From assembly GCA_041686855.1 (NCBI GenBank), contig JAWLDA010000004.1, positions 62,001 to 126,000 on the forward strand: a stretch of 64,000 bases of DNA, read 5' to 3'. Numbering within the stretch: position 1 is the first letter of the stretch; each line of letters starts with the position of its first letter. This document shows, piece after piece, positions 1 through 8,701 of the stretch. The notes beneath the pieces are model-generated. The model did not search any database. It saw only the letters and a program-made list of their open reading frames with translations, and was not told the origin of the DNA. A program made the translations under genes and the position numbers. This stretch comes from JAWLDA01 sp041686855 (GTDB lineage: Bacteria; Bacillota; Limnochordia; DTU080; RSA5).

Positions 1-1105
1 CGCCAAGGACGTCGAAGGCGCTGAGAAGAGCGGCGCGCCAAGCGCCCGCATCGACCGGTTACGCCTCACGCGTCAACGCATCGAGACGATCGCCGACGGA
101 GTGCGAGAGATTGTCGAACTCGACGACCCCATCGGGCGCGTCGATCGAGCCTGGCGCCAGCCGAACGGATTGGAGATCTCCCAGGTACGTGTGCCCCTGG
201 GGGTGATCGGAATCATCTACGAGGCACGGCCCAATGTGACGGCAGACGCGGCCGCCTTGTGTCTGAAGTCGGGAAACGCTGCGATTCTGCGCGGGAGTTC
301 GGATGCCATCCATTCCAACAAGGCGATTGCCTCCGTGTTGCAACAGGCGCAGTCCGAGGCGGGTCTGCCGGAAGGCTCGCTGGTGCTCATCGAAGATACA
401 CGTCGCGAGACCGCACAGGAGATGATGCGTCTGAACGGTCTCATCGACGTACTCATCCCGCGGGGCGGCGCCGGGCTGATCCAGGCGGTAGTGCAACACG
501 CCACCGTTCCGGTGATCGAGACAGGTGTGGGTAATTGCCACGTATACGTGGACCGCGACGCCGACTTGGAGAAGGCGCTGTCAATCATTGTGAACGCGAA
601 GACGCAACGCCCGTCGGTCTGTTGTGCGGCGGAGAGCCTCTTGGTTCACCAGGAGGTGGCCGAGGCATTTCTTCCGAGGGCGGCTCAGGCACTCGCTGCA
701 GCTGGGGTGGCCTTGCGTGGGTGTGAAAGGACACGGGCGCTCGTCCCCACAGCGGAGCCCGCGACCGAGGACGACTGGCTGTGTGAGTACCTCGATCTGA
801 TTCTCGCCGTCCGTGTCGTCGACTCGTTGGATGACGCAATTGAGCACATCGACAGGTACGGTTCTCATCATTCTGATGCCATTGTCTCGGAGAATTACAC
901 CTCAGTGCGCCGCTTTACACGGGAGGTTGACTCCGCTGCGGTGTATGCGAACGCGTCGACGTACTTTACGGACGGGAACCAATTCGGCTTTGGAGCCGAG
1001 ATCGGCATTAGCACCCAGAAATTACACGTCAGAGGTCCGATGGGCCTCCCCGAACTCACAACAACGAAGTACGTCGTGTTTGGGGAAGGGCACATCCGTA
1101 CATGA
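1..1105 (+). CDS. proA: Gamma-glutamyl phosphate reductase, 5' end cut by window
   Basis: Reduces gamma-glutamyl phosphate to glutamate semialdehyde with NADPH in cytoplasmic proline synthesis. The open frame runs from base 2 with no start codon, so the N-terminus lies outside the window. The aldehyde dehydrogenase fold is clear from GVIGIIYEARPNVT near 170-240 and from NAKTQRPSVCCAAESLLVH, which carries the catalytic Cys. The C-terminal GPMGLPELTTTKYVVFGEG is the usual ProA ending. Its stop overlaps the nadD start as ATGA, so the two are probably translationally coupled. A proB gene would be expected just upstream, but it cannot be seen. Confidence 0.97.
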   Translation, partial: AKDVEGAEKSGAPSARIDRLRLTRQRIETIADGVREIVELDDPIGRVDRAWRQPNGLEISQVRVPLGVIGIIYEARPNVTADAAALCLKSGNAAILRGSSDAIHSNKAIASVLQQAQSEAGLPEGSLVLIEDTRRETAQEMMRLNGLIDVLIPRGGAGLIQAVVQHATVPVIETGVGNCHVYVDRDADLEKALSIIVNAKTQRPSVCCAAESLLVHQEVAEAFLPRAAQALAAAGVALRGCERTRALVPTAEPATEDDWLCEYLDLILAVRVVDSLDDAIEHIDRYGSHHSDAIVSENYTSVRRFTREVDSAAVYANASTYFTDGNQFGFGAEIGISTQKLHVRGPMGLPELTTTKYVVFGEGHIRT

Positions 1106-1707
1106 AGCGCGTCGGAGTCCTCGGTGGCACGTTCGATCCCATTCATGTGGGTCACTTGATTGTCGCCGAATCCGTGAGAGTGCAGGCCAACCTCGATCAG
1201 GTTCTCTTTGTGCCGGCAGGGATTCCGCCGCACAAGGATGCGAGGGGCCTCACTTCGGGATGGGACCGTTACATGATGACGGCGCTTGCGATCGCAGATC
1301 ATCCGCATTTTCGAGTGAGCAGGGTCGATTTGGAGCGGTCTGGACCCAGTTACACCGTGGACACCTTGGCACAGCTCAACCGGGAGCTGGCCCCGGTTGA
1401 GCTCTACTTCATCATGGGTAGCGATTCGTTGGCTCAACTCATGACGTGGTTTCGACCCGACCGTCTCCTTAACGAGAATCGGGTGATTGTCGCCACACGT
1501 CCCGGCTGGACGCTGGCGAGCGCTCGAGATGGATTGGGTGCGCTCTATGAGGCGCACGCCGACCGCATCCAACTGGTCGAAGTGCCCGGCATTGATGTGG
1601 CCAGCCGTGAGATCCGCGGACGCGTGCGGCAAGGGGCGTCGATTCGCTACCTCGTGCCGGACGTCGTTCTGCGTTATATCGAGGCGCACGAAGTTTATGG
1701 GGCGTGA
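1102..1707 (+). CDS. nadD: Nicotinate-nucleotide adenylyltransferase
   Basis: Transfers AMP from ATP to nicotinate mononucleotide to give deamido-NAD. The nucleotidyltransferase motif GGTFDPIHVGHL lies at residues 8-19, and the second motif is present in a changed form as VASREIRGRVRQG (usually S-S-T-x-I-R) near residues 170-183. At 201 aa it has normal family length. The ATG overlaps the proA stop, and its own stop overlaps the GTG of the HD-domain gene. The order nadD-yqeK followed later by rsfS is typical of Firmicutes. Confidence 0.96.
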   Translation: MKRVGVLGGTFDPIHVGHLIVAESVRVQANLDQVLFVPAGIPPHKDARGLTSGWDRYMMTALAIADHPHFRVSRVDLERSGPSYTVDTLAQLNRELAPVELYFIMGSDSLAQLMTWFRPDRLLNENRVIVATRPGWTLASARDGLGALYEAHADRIQLVEVPGIDVASREIRGRVRQGASIRYLVPDVVLRYIEAHEVYGA

Positions 1708-2312
1708 GGTGGATGCAGATTTTGAGTGAGCTGGAACGCCTGCGGGAGCGCTTTGGCGAGCTTGGACAGGAAGTTGCGCGCCGTCTCACCCCTAAGCGGT
1801 GGGCGCACACACAACGTGTCGCTGAGACGGCGGTGCAGTTGGCGATGCACTGGGGCGCTGACACGGCGAAGGCGTATTTAGCTGGCCTTTTGCATGATGT
1901 TGCGAAGGATCTCTCCAGGAAAAGCCTGTTGAATACGGCACTAGATTTTGGTATAGTATTGACAGCTTTCGAGACGGCCACTCCCGCGCTCATCCACGCT
2001 CCTGTCGGGGCGGAAGTGGCTCGTCGTGAGTTTGGGATCGAAGATCCTGAGATCATCGCCGCAATTCGTTATCATACGACGGCCAGAGCCAACATGTCTT
2101 TGCTCGAGAAGCTCATTTTCCTGGCGGATTACATTGAGCCGGAGCGTTCGTTTCCGGGTGTCGATACCGTTCGGGTCCTCGCTCGGCAAGATGTGGACAA
2201 GGCGATGTTGCTGGCACTGACGCAGAGCATTGAATACCTGTTGCAACGAGATCGGCCCATAGCCGTAGAGGCCGTCGAAGCCCGCAACTATATTTTGATG
2301 AATTCTGGCTGA
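1704..2312 (+). CDS. yqeK: HD-domain Ap4A hydrolase, YqeK family
   Basis: YqeK-type proteins are metal-dependent HD phosphohydrolases that cleave diadenosine tetraphosphate symmetrically. Metal ligands are visible: H-T-Q-R-V-A-E near residue 36, then AGLLHDVAKDL with the HD pair near residue 64, followed by a later YHTT. The GTG start overlaps the nadD TGA as GTGA, which fixes it better than the internal ATG nine bases on. The 202 aa length fits the family. A terminator-like hairpin begins at its stop codon. Confidence 0.9.
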   Translation: MRWMQILSELERLRERFGELGQEVARRLTPKRWAHTQRVAETAVQLAMHWGADTAKAYLAGLLHDVAKDLSRKSLLNTALDFGIVLTAFETATPALIHAPVGAEVARREFGIEDPEIIAAIRYHTTARANMSLLEKLIFLADYIEPERSFPGVDTVRVLARQDVDKAMLLALTQSIEYLLQRDRPIAVEAVEARNYILMNSG

Positions 2313-2352
2313 ACGGACTCGAGTTGTCGTGACTGTTCGGCCTTTTTGCTTT
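2308..2352 (+). terminator. Rho-independent terminator after yqeK
   Basis: A nine-pair stem is formed by 2308-2316 and 2333-2341 (GCTGAACGG with CTGTTCGGC, including G-T pairs), followed at once by CTTTTTGCTTT. It starts in the yqeK stop codon and lies about 10 bases before the LCP gene. It would separate the proA-nadD-yqeK unit from the next one, or attenuate read-through. Energy was not computed. Confidence 0.5.
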
Positions 2353-2362
2353 AGCGCGGAGA

Positions 2363-3637
2363 GTGATGTTGGTCATGATGACTCCGGAAGAGATGGAGTC
2401 CAAACGTCGCGATCTCGAGGAGAAGCGGCGGTTAAAGCAGCAAGTTCGTCGAAAAAAACGAAACTTTTACATCGTGTGTGCCATCGTCGGGTTGGTGCTC
2501 CTCGTGCTTACAGCCTTTTGGAGCTACACATCGCGCTTGCCCGCGGGAACAGCGCAAGGCGACTCGCGCTACGCCACTCTCCTGTTGATGGGCGCCGATA
2601 GTGGTGTCGAGGGGGGCACGCGTACCGACACCATGATCCTGTTTAGTCTGGACAAGCAGACTGGTTCAGTGGGAGCGCTCTCAATTCCGCGAGACACCCG
2701 CGTCCAGATTCCCGGCCGTGCGGGATTCGACCGAGTGAACGCAGCACACGCCTACGGTGGGCCCAAACTGGCTGTACGGACGGTGGAGCAACTCCTCGGC
2801 GTTGATATCAACTACTTTGTCAGCATTGATTACGAGGGCTTCGAACGAATCGTAGACGCCTTGGGTGGCGTGGTTATTGATGTCGAGAGGCCGATGCGTT
2901 ACGTTGACACGGCTCAAAATCTGGATATTAACCTCGCAGCCGGCGTCCAGCGGCTCGACGGGTCGAAGGCTCTACAGTATGTCCGGTATCGCGGGGATCG
3001 CTTGGGCGATGTTGCGCTCGTCAATCCGCAAGAAGGGGCGTACGCGGGACGCGTCGATCGCCAGCTTAATTTCGTCCAGGCATTGGTCAAGCAGGTGACG
3101 AGCGCCCAGGGGCTCCTCAAGGCGCCTCAACTTATTCGAGAGTTTCGCGAATTCGTCGTGACCGATATACCGACGGACGAAGCGCTCCGCCTAGCGATGG
3201 CGGCAAAGGATACGAAGCTACAGCAGATAGAGACGGCCATCTTGCCCGGTGTGGGCGAGACGGTTGGGGGAGCCAGTTACTGGGTCGTGGACATGCCAAA
3301 GGCGCGCGAGGTGGTTAACCGCCTGATCGTTCATCGCCAGGGAATGGTGCGCGTTGAAGTGCTCAACGGAAGCGGTATGGCGGGCGTCGCCTCCCACGCG
3401 GCCGACTTGCTGAGAGCGCAGGGCTTTGAAGTCGTGGCGGTCGGCAACGCAGAGCACTTCACCTACGCACAGACTGAAGTGATTCGGCGTCGAGGAGCAG
3501 ACGATTCGGCCGCTGACGTGGCTCGGGCGCTAGGACGGGAGTGGACGGGCGACGGTTTCACCGGTCCAAGCGTTGGAGCGCTCGTTGCAACGGACGCAGA
3601 TGTGACGGTTATACTGGGTTCAGACTTTCGAATTTAA
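2363..3637 (+). CDS. LCP-family cell-wall glycopolymer transferase with LytR_C domain
   Basis: LytR-CpsA-Psr proteins attach lipid-linked polymers to peptidoglycan outside the cytoplasmic membrane. A charged cytoplasmic N-terminus (residues 1-33) is followed by one transmembrane helix (about 36-55). The LCP domain spans about 65-275, with TDTMILFSLD, SIPRDTRVQIPGR, RVNAAHAYGGP and YVRYRGD carrying the conserved Asp and Arg residues. A LytR_C domain follows (VEVLNGSGMAGVASHAADLL, about 330-424). The GTG at 2363 and ATGs at 2366 and 2378 are all possible starts. This gene is expected in a thick-walled or diderm Firmicute. Confidence 0.92.
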   Translation: MMLVMMTPEEMESKRRDLEEKRRLKQQVRRKKRNFYIVCAIVGLVLLVLTAFWSYTSRLPAGTAQGDSRYATLLLMGADSGVEGGTRTDTMILFSLDKQTGSVGALSIPRDTRVQIPGRAGFDRVNAAHAYGGPKLAVRTVEQLLGVDINYFVSIDYEGFERIVDALGGVVIDVERPMRYVDTAQNLDINLAAGVQRLDGSKALQYVRYRGDRLGDVALVNPQEGAYAGRVDRQLNFVQALVKQVTSAQGLLKAPQLIREFREFVVTDIPTDEALRLAMAAKDTKLQQIETAILPGVGETVGGASYWVVDMPKAREVVNRLIVHRQGMVRVEVLNGSGMAGVASHAADLLRAQGFEVVAVGNAEHFTYAQTEVIRRRGADDSAADVARALGREWTGDGFTGPSVGALVATDADVTVILGSDFRI

Positions 3638-3661
3638 CCGTTCGTCGCCAATGAGTGGGAT

Positions 3662-4057
3662 ATGGGGAGGTACCAAGGGCTGAAGTTATCTATCGAAGAG
3701 ATTGCACAGACGGCGGCCAACGCGGCCGACGACAAGCGTGGCGAGAACATTGCGGTACTGGACCTGCGTGGATTAAGCCTGATGACTGATTACTTTGTCA
3801 TCGCGGATGCAACCAGCGTAACACAGGTACGAGCTGTGGCCGACGGCGTTTCAGAGGCCTTGGAAGACCGAGGCGTCCCGGCGCCTCGGCGCGAAGGTTG
3901 GGACGAAGGACGATGGATTCTCCTCGACTACGGTGACGTGGTGGTGCACGTCTTTCGGACCGAAGACCGGGAGTATTACGATCTCGAACGCTTGTGGGGC
4001 GATGCGCCGCGCCTGGTACTTGGCGACGAAAGCCGCCTCGTTCCGGTGGAGAGTTAA
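3662..4057 (+). CDS. rsfS: Ribosome silencing factor RsfS
   Basis: Binds uL14 on the large subunit and blocks subunit joining under nutrient stress. The Iojap-type fold is recognised from ENIAVLDLRGLSLMTDYFVIA, then GWDEGRWILLDYGDVVVHVF and REYYDLERLWGDAP, which are family hallmarks. The length of 131 aa is normal. It follows the LCP gene by 24 bases and abuts the methyltransferase, the usual Firmicute neighbourhood. Confidence 0.96.
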   Translation: MGRYQGLKLSIEEIAQTAANAADDKRGENIAVLDLRGLSLMTDYFVIADATSVTQVRAVADGVSEALEDRGVPAPRREGWDEGRWILLDYGDVVVHVFRTEDREYYDLERLWGDAPRLVLGDESRLVPVES

Positions 4058-4837
4058 TTGGCTGACGATTTGTGTACGGGTGAGCAGAGTTACGGTGTGC
4101 TGGCACTCTACTACGATGAACTGATGTCGCACGTCGACTATGAGCGTTGGGCTGCCTATGCGCTCACGCGACTCGGCTTGCCGCAAAGAGCGACCACTGG
4201 GGGCGCCAGGCTCCTGGACTTGGGGTGCGGCACAGGGTCGGTGAGTTTGGCCCTTGCGCGTCGCGGGTATGATGTGATCGGGATCGACGGCTCGTTGGAC
4301 ATGTTGGCGATAGCACAGCAAAAGAGCCACGAGTCAGGTGTGGCGATCTCCTTATTACATCAGGGCCTCACCGACTTTGAGATTGACGGGGAGGTCGACG
4401 GGGTCGTCTGTTTGTGCGATACACTCAATTACTTGACGCACGACGGCGAACTCGAAGAGGCCCTGGGGCGTGTGGCTGCGGTCTTGCGTCCTGGCGCCGG
4501 AGTTCTCTTTGATTTACACACGCACGTTCGCCTCCGAGAGATGGCCGAGAGCGTCTATGCGGACGAGACGGAGCGCGTGGCGTACATCTGGCAAAGTGAG
4601 TTTGACGATGTGAGCGCGCGTTGTACAATGTACCTCACCCTCTTTGCGGCGATCGATGAAGATCTCTACCGGCGCACCGATGAAGTGCACGTTGAACGAG
4701 CATACACTGAGGCCGAGGTGAGGCGGGCCGTGACGTCCGCGGGCCTTCAGTGGTTGGGGCAGTATGCCCAGTTGAGTGAGTGCGCGCCGGCGGCCGATGA
4801 GCGCCGCATCTTTTATGTTGCACGGCGACCCTTGTAG
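4058..4837 (+). CDS. Class I SAM-dependent methyltransferase
   Basis: A Rossmann methyltransferase with motif I LDLGCGTGSVSLALARRGYD near residues 51-70 and the acidic motif II in GIDGSLDML. A methyltransferase commonly follows rsfS in Firmicutes, but the substrate is not known from sequence. The TTG start directly follows the rsfS TAA with no spacer, suggesting coupling. The length of 259 aa is normal for small-molecule methyltransferases of this group. Confidence 0.88.
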   Translation: MADDLCTGEQSYGVLALYYDELMSHVDYERWAAYALTRLGLPQRATTGGARLLDLGCGTGSVSLALARRGYDVIGIDGSLDMLAIAQQKSHESGVAISLLHQGLTDFEIDGEVDGVVCLCDTLNYLTHDGELEEALGRVAAVLRPGAGVLFDLHTHVRLREMAESVYADETERVAYIWQSEFDDVSARCTMYLTLFAAIDEDLYRRTDEVHVERAYTEAEVRRAVTSAGLQWLGQYAQLSECAPAADERRIFYVARRPL

Positions 4838-4926
4838 CTGGAGGCTCCGGGGTCGATATCCTAGCCGTTTGAGCGGCACACTAGGTTGCAAAGCGGTGGT
4901 CAAGAGTTCAAGGAGGACTGGTTCGG

Positions 4927-6339
4927 GTGAAGCACGATCAGATTTCGTTTCGAAAAAGCGTCAATCTCGTCGTAGCCGAAGCTGCAGCGACTCTCGATCT
5001 TCCCCCCGGCTTGATCGATCAGATCAAAAGTTGCAACTCCGTGTACCAAGTGCGTTTTCCTGTAAAGATGCGCGGCGGGTACAAGGTGTTTACCGGCTGG
5101 CGTGCCACTCACAGCGAGCACCGACTTCCCGCCAAGGGCGGGATTCGCTATGCCCCTAATGTCGATCAGGATGACGTGGAGGCGATGGCTGCCTTGATGT
5201 CGTATAAGTGCGCCATCGTCGACGTCCCCTTTGGCGGGTCGAAAGGCGGTCTGCGCATTAATCCTGCCGAGTACACCGAGGACGAACTCGAGCGGATCAC
5301 ACGGCGCTTCGCCCGTGAGCTTGCCCAAAAGGGGTATATCAGTCCGTCTGAGAACGTACCGGCCCCCGATATGGGAACGGGGCCACGTGAGATGGCCTGG
5401 ATCGCCGATACCTACCGCACGCTGTACCCGCACGACATCAATGCGATTGCGTGCGTCACCGGCAAACCGGTCTCACAAGGTGGAATCGCGGGGCGGCACG
5501 AGGCCACTGGACGCGGCGTTCAGTACGCATTGCGGGAGTTCTTCCGGCACCCTGAGGACGTGAAAGAGGCCGGGCTCAAGGGCGGACTGGAAGGTTGTCG
5601 CATTATTGTGCAGGGCCTCGGAAAAGTGGGTTACCACTTGGCCAAGTTCCTCCAGGAAGAGGATGGAGCCAGGATCATCGGCGTGATTGAGCGCGACGGG
5701 GCGCTCCTCTCAAATAAGGGACTTGACGTTGAACAGATAGCCCAGTACATGAGGGAGAATGGCGGTTTGAGCGGATATCCCGACGCCCAGTTCGTCGAGG
5801 ACGGCAAGAGCGTACTCGAAGCGGAGTGCGACATCCTGATTCCCGCAGCGCTGGAGGCGCAAATTACGAGCGAGAATGCGGGACGCATCAAGGCGTCGCT
5901 CATCGCCGAGGCGGCCAACGGTCCGGTTACGTTTGAAGCGGACCGAATACTTAGGGAGCGGGGGAAGACCATTATCCCCGACGCCTTCCTCAATGCGGGG
6001 GGCGTGACGGTCTCGTACTTTGAGTGGATCAAAAACTTGTCACACATTCGCTTCGGTCGCTTGCAGCGACGCCTGGACGAGATGCGCGGTGAACAGATCA
6101 TCGAAACCATCGAGGCAGTCACCAACAAGCCGGTCCCTCAAATACACCGGGCGCGTCTCGTCCGAGGGGCGGATGAGCTCGATCTCGTGCGCTCGGGGCT
6201 CGACGACACGATGCGCAACGCCTACCGGGAGATCCGAGAGGTGATGTTGGCCCGGCCGCAGGTGACGGACTTGCGGCGAGCGGCCTTCGTTGTTGCGATT
6301 GAAAAGATCGCGCTCTCGTATCAGGAGATGGGTGTGTAG
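4927..6339 (+). CDS. Glu/Leu/Phe/Val-type dehydrogenase, glutamate dehydrogenase
   Basis: Probably interconverts glutamate and 2-oxoglutarate plus ammonia. The substrate domain shows KGGIRYAPNVDQDDVEAMA and the catalytic region VDVPFGGSKGGLRINP near residues 98-115. The NAD(P) domain has VQGLGKVGYHLAKFL near residue 229. At 470 aa it is somewhat longer than the usual 410-450. A clean AAGGAGG at 4910-4916 supports the GTG at 4927. It stands alone before tRNA-Ala. It could feed the 2-oxoglutarate dehydrogenase encoded at 39200, an inference only. Cofactor preference cannot be read with certainty. Confidence 0.93.
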   Translation: MKHDQISFRKSVNLVVAEAAATLDLPPGLIDQIKSCNSVYQVRFPVKMRGGYKVFTGWRATHSEHRLPAKGGIRYAPNVDQDDVEAMAALMSYKCAIVDVPFGGSKGGLRINPAEYTEDELERITRRFARELAQKGYISPSENVPAPDMGTGPREMAWIADTYRTLYPHDINAIACVTGKPVSQGGIAGRHEATGRGVQYALREFFRHPEDVKEAGLKGGLEGCRIIVQGLGKVGYHLAKFLQEEDGARIIGVIERDGALLSNKGLDVEQIAQYMRENGGLSGYPDAQFVEDGKSVLEAECDILIPAALEAQITSENAGRIKASLIAEAANGPVTFEADRILRERGKTIIPDAFLNAGGVTVSYFEWIKNLSHIRFGRLQRRLDEMRGEQIIETIEAVTNKPVPQIHRARLVRGADELDLVRSGLDDTMRNAYREIREVMLARPQVTDLRRAAFVVAIEKIALSYQEMGV

Positions 6340-6353
6340 GTGTGATTTTCTGT

Positions 6354-6382
6354 TTGACAGGCTGCCCATTCCGCAGTATACT
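6354..6382 (+). promoter_or_regulatory. Sigma-70-type promoter for tRNA-Ala
   Basis: A perfect TTGACA (6354-6359) is separated by 17 bases from TATACT (6377-6382), one mismatch from consensus. It lies just after the glutamate dehydrogenase stop and 46 bases before the tRNA. It is the strongest promoter seen by eye in the window, as expected for a stable RNA gene. Confidence 0.8.
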
Positions 6383-6385
6383 AGG

Positions 6386-6418
6386 GGATGTACCGCTCGC
6401 TTGCGGGCGGTTACATCC
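6386..6418 (+). other. Long stem-loop in the tRNA leader
   Basis: Bases 6386-6392 pair with 6412-6418 (GGATGTA with TACATCC). After a single unpaired T, 6393-6400 pairs with 6403-6410 (CCGCTCGC with GCGGGCGG), giving up to 15 pairs. It occupies nearly all of the space between the promoter and the tRNA. No T-run follows, so it is not a typical terminator. It could be a processing signal or a relic. Confidence 0.6.
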
Positions 6419-6428
6419 AACAGATCGT

Positions 6429-6504
<76 letters not shown>

Positions 6505-6508
6505 CGAA

Positions 6509-6550
6509 AGACGCCCGTCGGAAGGGTTTTCCGGCGGGCGTCTCGTTTGT
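6509..6550 (+). terminator. Terminator after tRNA-Ala
   Basis: A 13-pair stem (AGACGCCCGTCGG at 6509-6521 with CCGGCGGGCGTCT at 6531-6543, one G-T pair) encloses a nine-base loop and is followed by CGTTTGTG. The T-run is weak, but the stem is strong and begins five bases after the tRNA CCA end. Confidence 0.8.
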
Positions 6551-6844
6551 GTATAGGCATTAAGGCCGTCCTCTCCTTCAAATCGACGACATCACACGGA
6601 CAGGCATTGGTCGTGAGTCGATCGACACCTGACACGATCGCCCGATTGGAAAAACCTATTTTCCTTATGACAATGGTCTAGAAGAATCCTGTTACGATGC
6701 GAAAGCAAAATGATAATGGTTTATAGATAATAATGCGAAAAAACAGTATTCAATAGAGGGATCAGGGTGTCAAAAAGCAAAGATGGAGTCTAGTGGTCTA
6801 ACCGCGTGGGCATGATTTTAAGCCTCTTGATACACGGAAAGGGT
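6551..6844. other. AT-rich intergenic stretch without a gene
   Basis: About 290 bases between the tRNA terminator and the decayed oxidoreductase gene. The part from about 6645 to 6780 is clearly more AT-rich than the surroundings. No convincing open frame, tRNA or repeat array was seen. It ends with the GntR-type operator candidate at 6794-6807. It marks the boundary between housekeeping genes and the catabolic island, but no integrase and no duplicated tRNA end was found. Confidence 0.5.
6794..6807 (+). promoter_or_regulatory. GntR/FadR-type operator candidate, copy 1
   Basis: The 14 bases TGGTCTAACCGCGT are identical to 23941-23954 in front of the second copy of the cassette. They contain GGT-N3-ACC and match the known FadR-subfamily form T-N-GT-N3-AC-N-A except for the last base. 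Flanking sequence is unlike between copies, so conservation of this block suggests a binding site. No clear -10/-35 pair is seen just upstream here. Confidence 0.5.
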
Positions 6845-7462
6845 GTGGAGATGGACACCGCTCAATCGTTTCGAGCGGCGATTATCGGGACCGGTCGGAT
6901 CGCCGATCTCTACGATGACGAGACTGTACACATTCCCGACATTACGTTACCGCCGGGAAACGTTCATGCCAACATGTATAATATCAAGCCGGTCTCGCAC
7001 GCGGGGGCCTGCCGTGAATCACCCTCGACGATTCAGTCTCATGTCTCGTCAACTGAAACATATGGCCCACGATGGCTCGATCGGGAAATTGGGGCGATTC
7101 TTTGCTATGGTGGCGAACATTGAACCCCAGGGTGTGAATCCGCTGAAGGGAACCTACCCTGATCTGATCGGAGACGCGTTTCTGCAGTTTGAGAGCGGTG
7201 CCACCGGTACGTTTCTCGGGGGAGCGCACGTCTTGCAGTGCCTGCTTGGCCCGAGAGTGGGCAAGCAGATTCGTGCAGCGCCACGCAACGGCTTCTCCAG
7301 GAACTCTGCAACTCGTTGACGACCGATGCTCCATTCGTCTCCACGGGCGAGGATGGCGCGACCGCGTTAGAACTGGCGATCGCAAGTTATCATTCGGCGC
7401 TGACCCGTAGCCCCGTCGCTTTACCCTTAGAAGATAGGGAGTTGCGCGTGATTTACCGATAA
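6845..7462 (+). pseudogene. Decayed Gfo/Idh/MocA oxidoreductase, relic of the 24012-25172 gene
   Basis: The intact relative at 24012-25172 encodes 386 aa; only about 618 bases remain here. The 5' end (GTGRIADLYDDETVH and on to SHAGA) matches in one frame. It then jumps by a deletion of about 295 bases into another frame (RRFSLM...DGSIG). A second deletion of about 90 bases precedes YPDLIGDAFLQFESGATG. A third, about 150-180 bases, with a return to the first frame, precedes VSTGEDGATALELAIASYHSALTR. The C-terminus is intact. It lies where the functional gene would sit in the cassette. The first half may still be translated as a short peptide, but no working enzyme is possible. Confidence 0.9.
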
Positions 7463-7484
7463 ATGTGAAGGATGGTGGGCGTTG

Positions 7485-8591
7485 GTGAATCGATATAAGG
7501 CTGCGGTAATCGGTTGTGGTCGAATGGGTGGGTTCATTGATAACGAGTGGGTGGGCGGCCCCCTCGAATTCAAACTGCCACATTCTCACGCGGCTGTGTA
7601 TGAATCACTTAGTCGGATTGATCTAGTGGCCTGTTGTGACCCGCGTGAGGATGTGATGGCGCGCTTTGGCGAACGTTACAACGTACCCGTAGAGCGTCAG
7701 TACACTGATTATCGCGCAATGCTGCGCAATGAAAAACCCGACATTGTGAGCGTTGCAACTCAGCCGGAACAACGTGCGGAGATCGTGGAGTTTGCCTGCG
7801 AACACGGGGTGCGAGCCCTTTACTGTGAGAAGGCCTTGTGCGCCTCGTTAGAAGAGGCTGATCGGATCGTAGACGCCGTCAAGAGATATCACATTGCGTT
7901 CAACATGGGCACGGGACGGCGATGGGATACCGGATACGAGACACTGAAGAGACTTGTGCACGGTGGTGAGCTCGGCCCCTTAAAGTCGATTGTCATCTAT
8001 GGTACCGGTACATTGTTCAACAGCGGTGCTCACTGGTTTGATCTGGCGTTATGGATCAACAATGATACGGAGATCGAATGGGTGCAAGCACACCTTCCGA
8101 GCGGGGACTCTGCGATCGACGGAGAGGTATTGCGCAAAGATCCGGTTGGAGAGGGAATGTTTCGATTCGCAAATGGCGTAACCGTGTATGCGCTAAACAC
8201 GCCCAGAGGTCCCGAACTTGAGGCGATCTGCGCTAACGGGACTGTAACAGGGCAAAACAATGGACTCAACTGGTCCGTCCGGCGGAGTCCGGGAGGTAAC
8301 GCGGGTCGCTGGCAGCTAAGGGAGGATTCGTTCCCTGACTACGTGCCTCAGAGCACCAACAAACGTATCGTTGAAGACCTTATCCAGGCTCTTGATACAG
8401 GGGGTCCCACTCGGGGCGGGGTAAACGTGGCACATATGAATCAGGAGATTATCGCTGCTTTTGTCGAGTCGCATCGTCGAGGTGGCGTGCGCGTCTCCTT
8501 ACCTTTAGATGAGCGCCGGCTTCGCCTTGAAAGCGGTACAACGAGGAGAACGCCCATATACGATGGCGGAGTGGACGCAAGTTCGCAATAG
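7485..8591 (+). CDS. Gfo/Idh/MocA-family oxidoreductase, cassette copy 1
   Basis: A predicted NAD(P)-dependent sugar or polyol dehydrogenase. The Rossmann motif VIGCGRMGGFIDN is near residue 8, and the family EKP-type lysine motif appears as YCEKALCASLEEADR near residue 118. The substrate domain contains GTGRRWDTGYE and SGAHWFDLALW. It is roughly 80% identical by eye to the product of 25205-26302. The start is taken at GTG 7485, which matches the ATG of that copy; a TTG lies one codon earlier. It is 22 bases after the relic gene and about 110 before the binding protein gene. The substrate is unknown. Confidence 0.9.
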   Translation: MNRYKAAVIGCGRMGGFIDNEWVGGPLEFKLPHSHAAVYESLSRIDLVACCDPREDVMARFGERYNVPVERQYTDYRAMLRNEKPDIVSVATQPEQRAEIVEFACEHGVRALYCEKALCASLEEADRIVDAVKRYHIAFNMGTGRRWDTGYETLKRLVHGGELGPLKSIVIYGTGTLFNSGAHWFDLALWINNDTEIEWVQAHLPSGDSAIDGEVLRKDPVGEGMFRFANGVTVYALNTPRGPELEAICANGTVTGQNNGLNWSVRRSPGGNAGRWQLREDSFPDYVPQSTNKRIVEDLIQALDTGGPTRGGVNVAHMNQEIIAAFVESHRRGGVRVSLPLDERRLRLESGTTRRTPIYDGGVDASSQ

Positions 8592-8701
8592 GAGCGTTCG
8601 CTGGACGAGGAGGGGGGTACGGAGAGTCTCCTTTGCTCCGGGCGTGAGTTCACGAGAGGTAACAACCAGGTCAAGCGACTTATCAAAAGGGGGTATGAAC
8701 C

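Noticed and set aside
895..1689. A 264-codon open frame on the minus strand
   Set aside because: Antisense to proA and nadD, both of which are certain.
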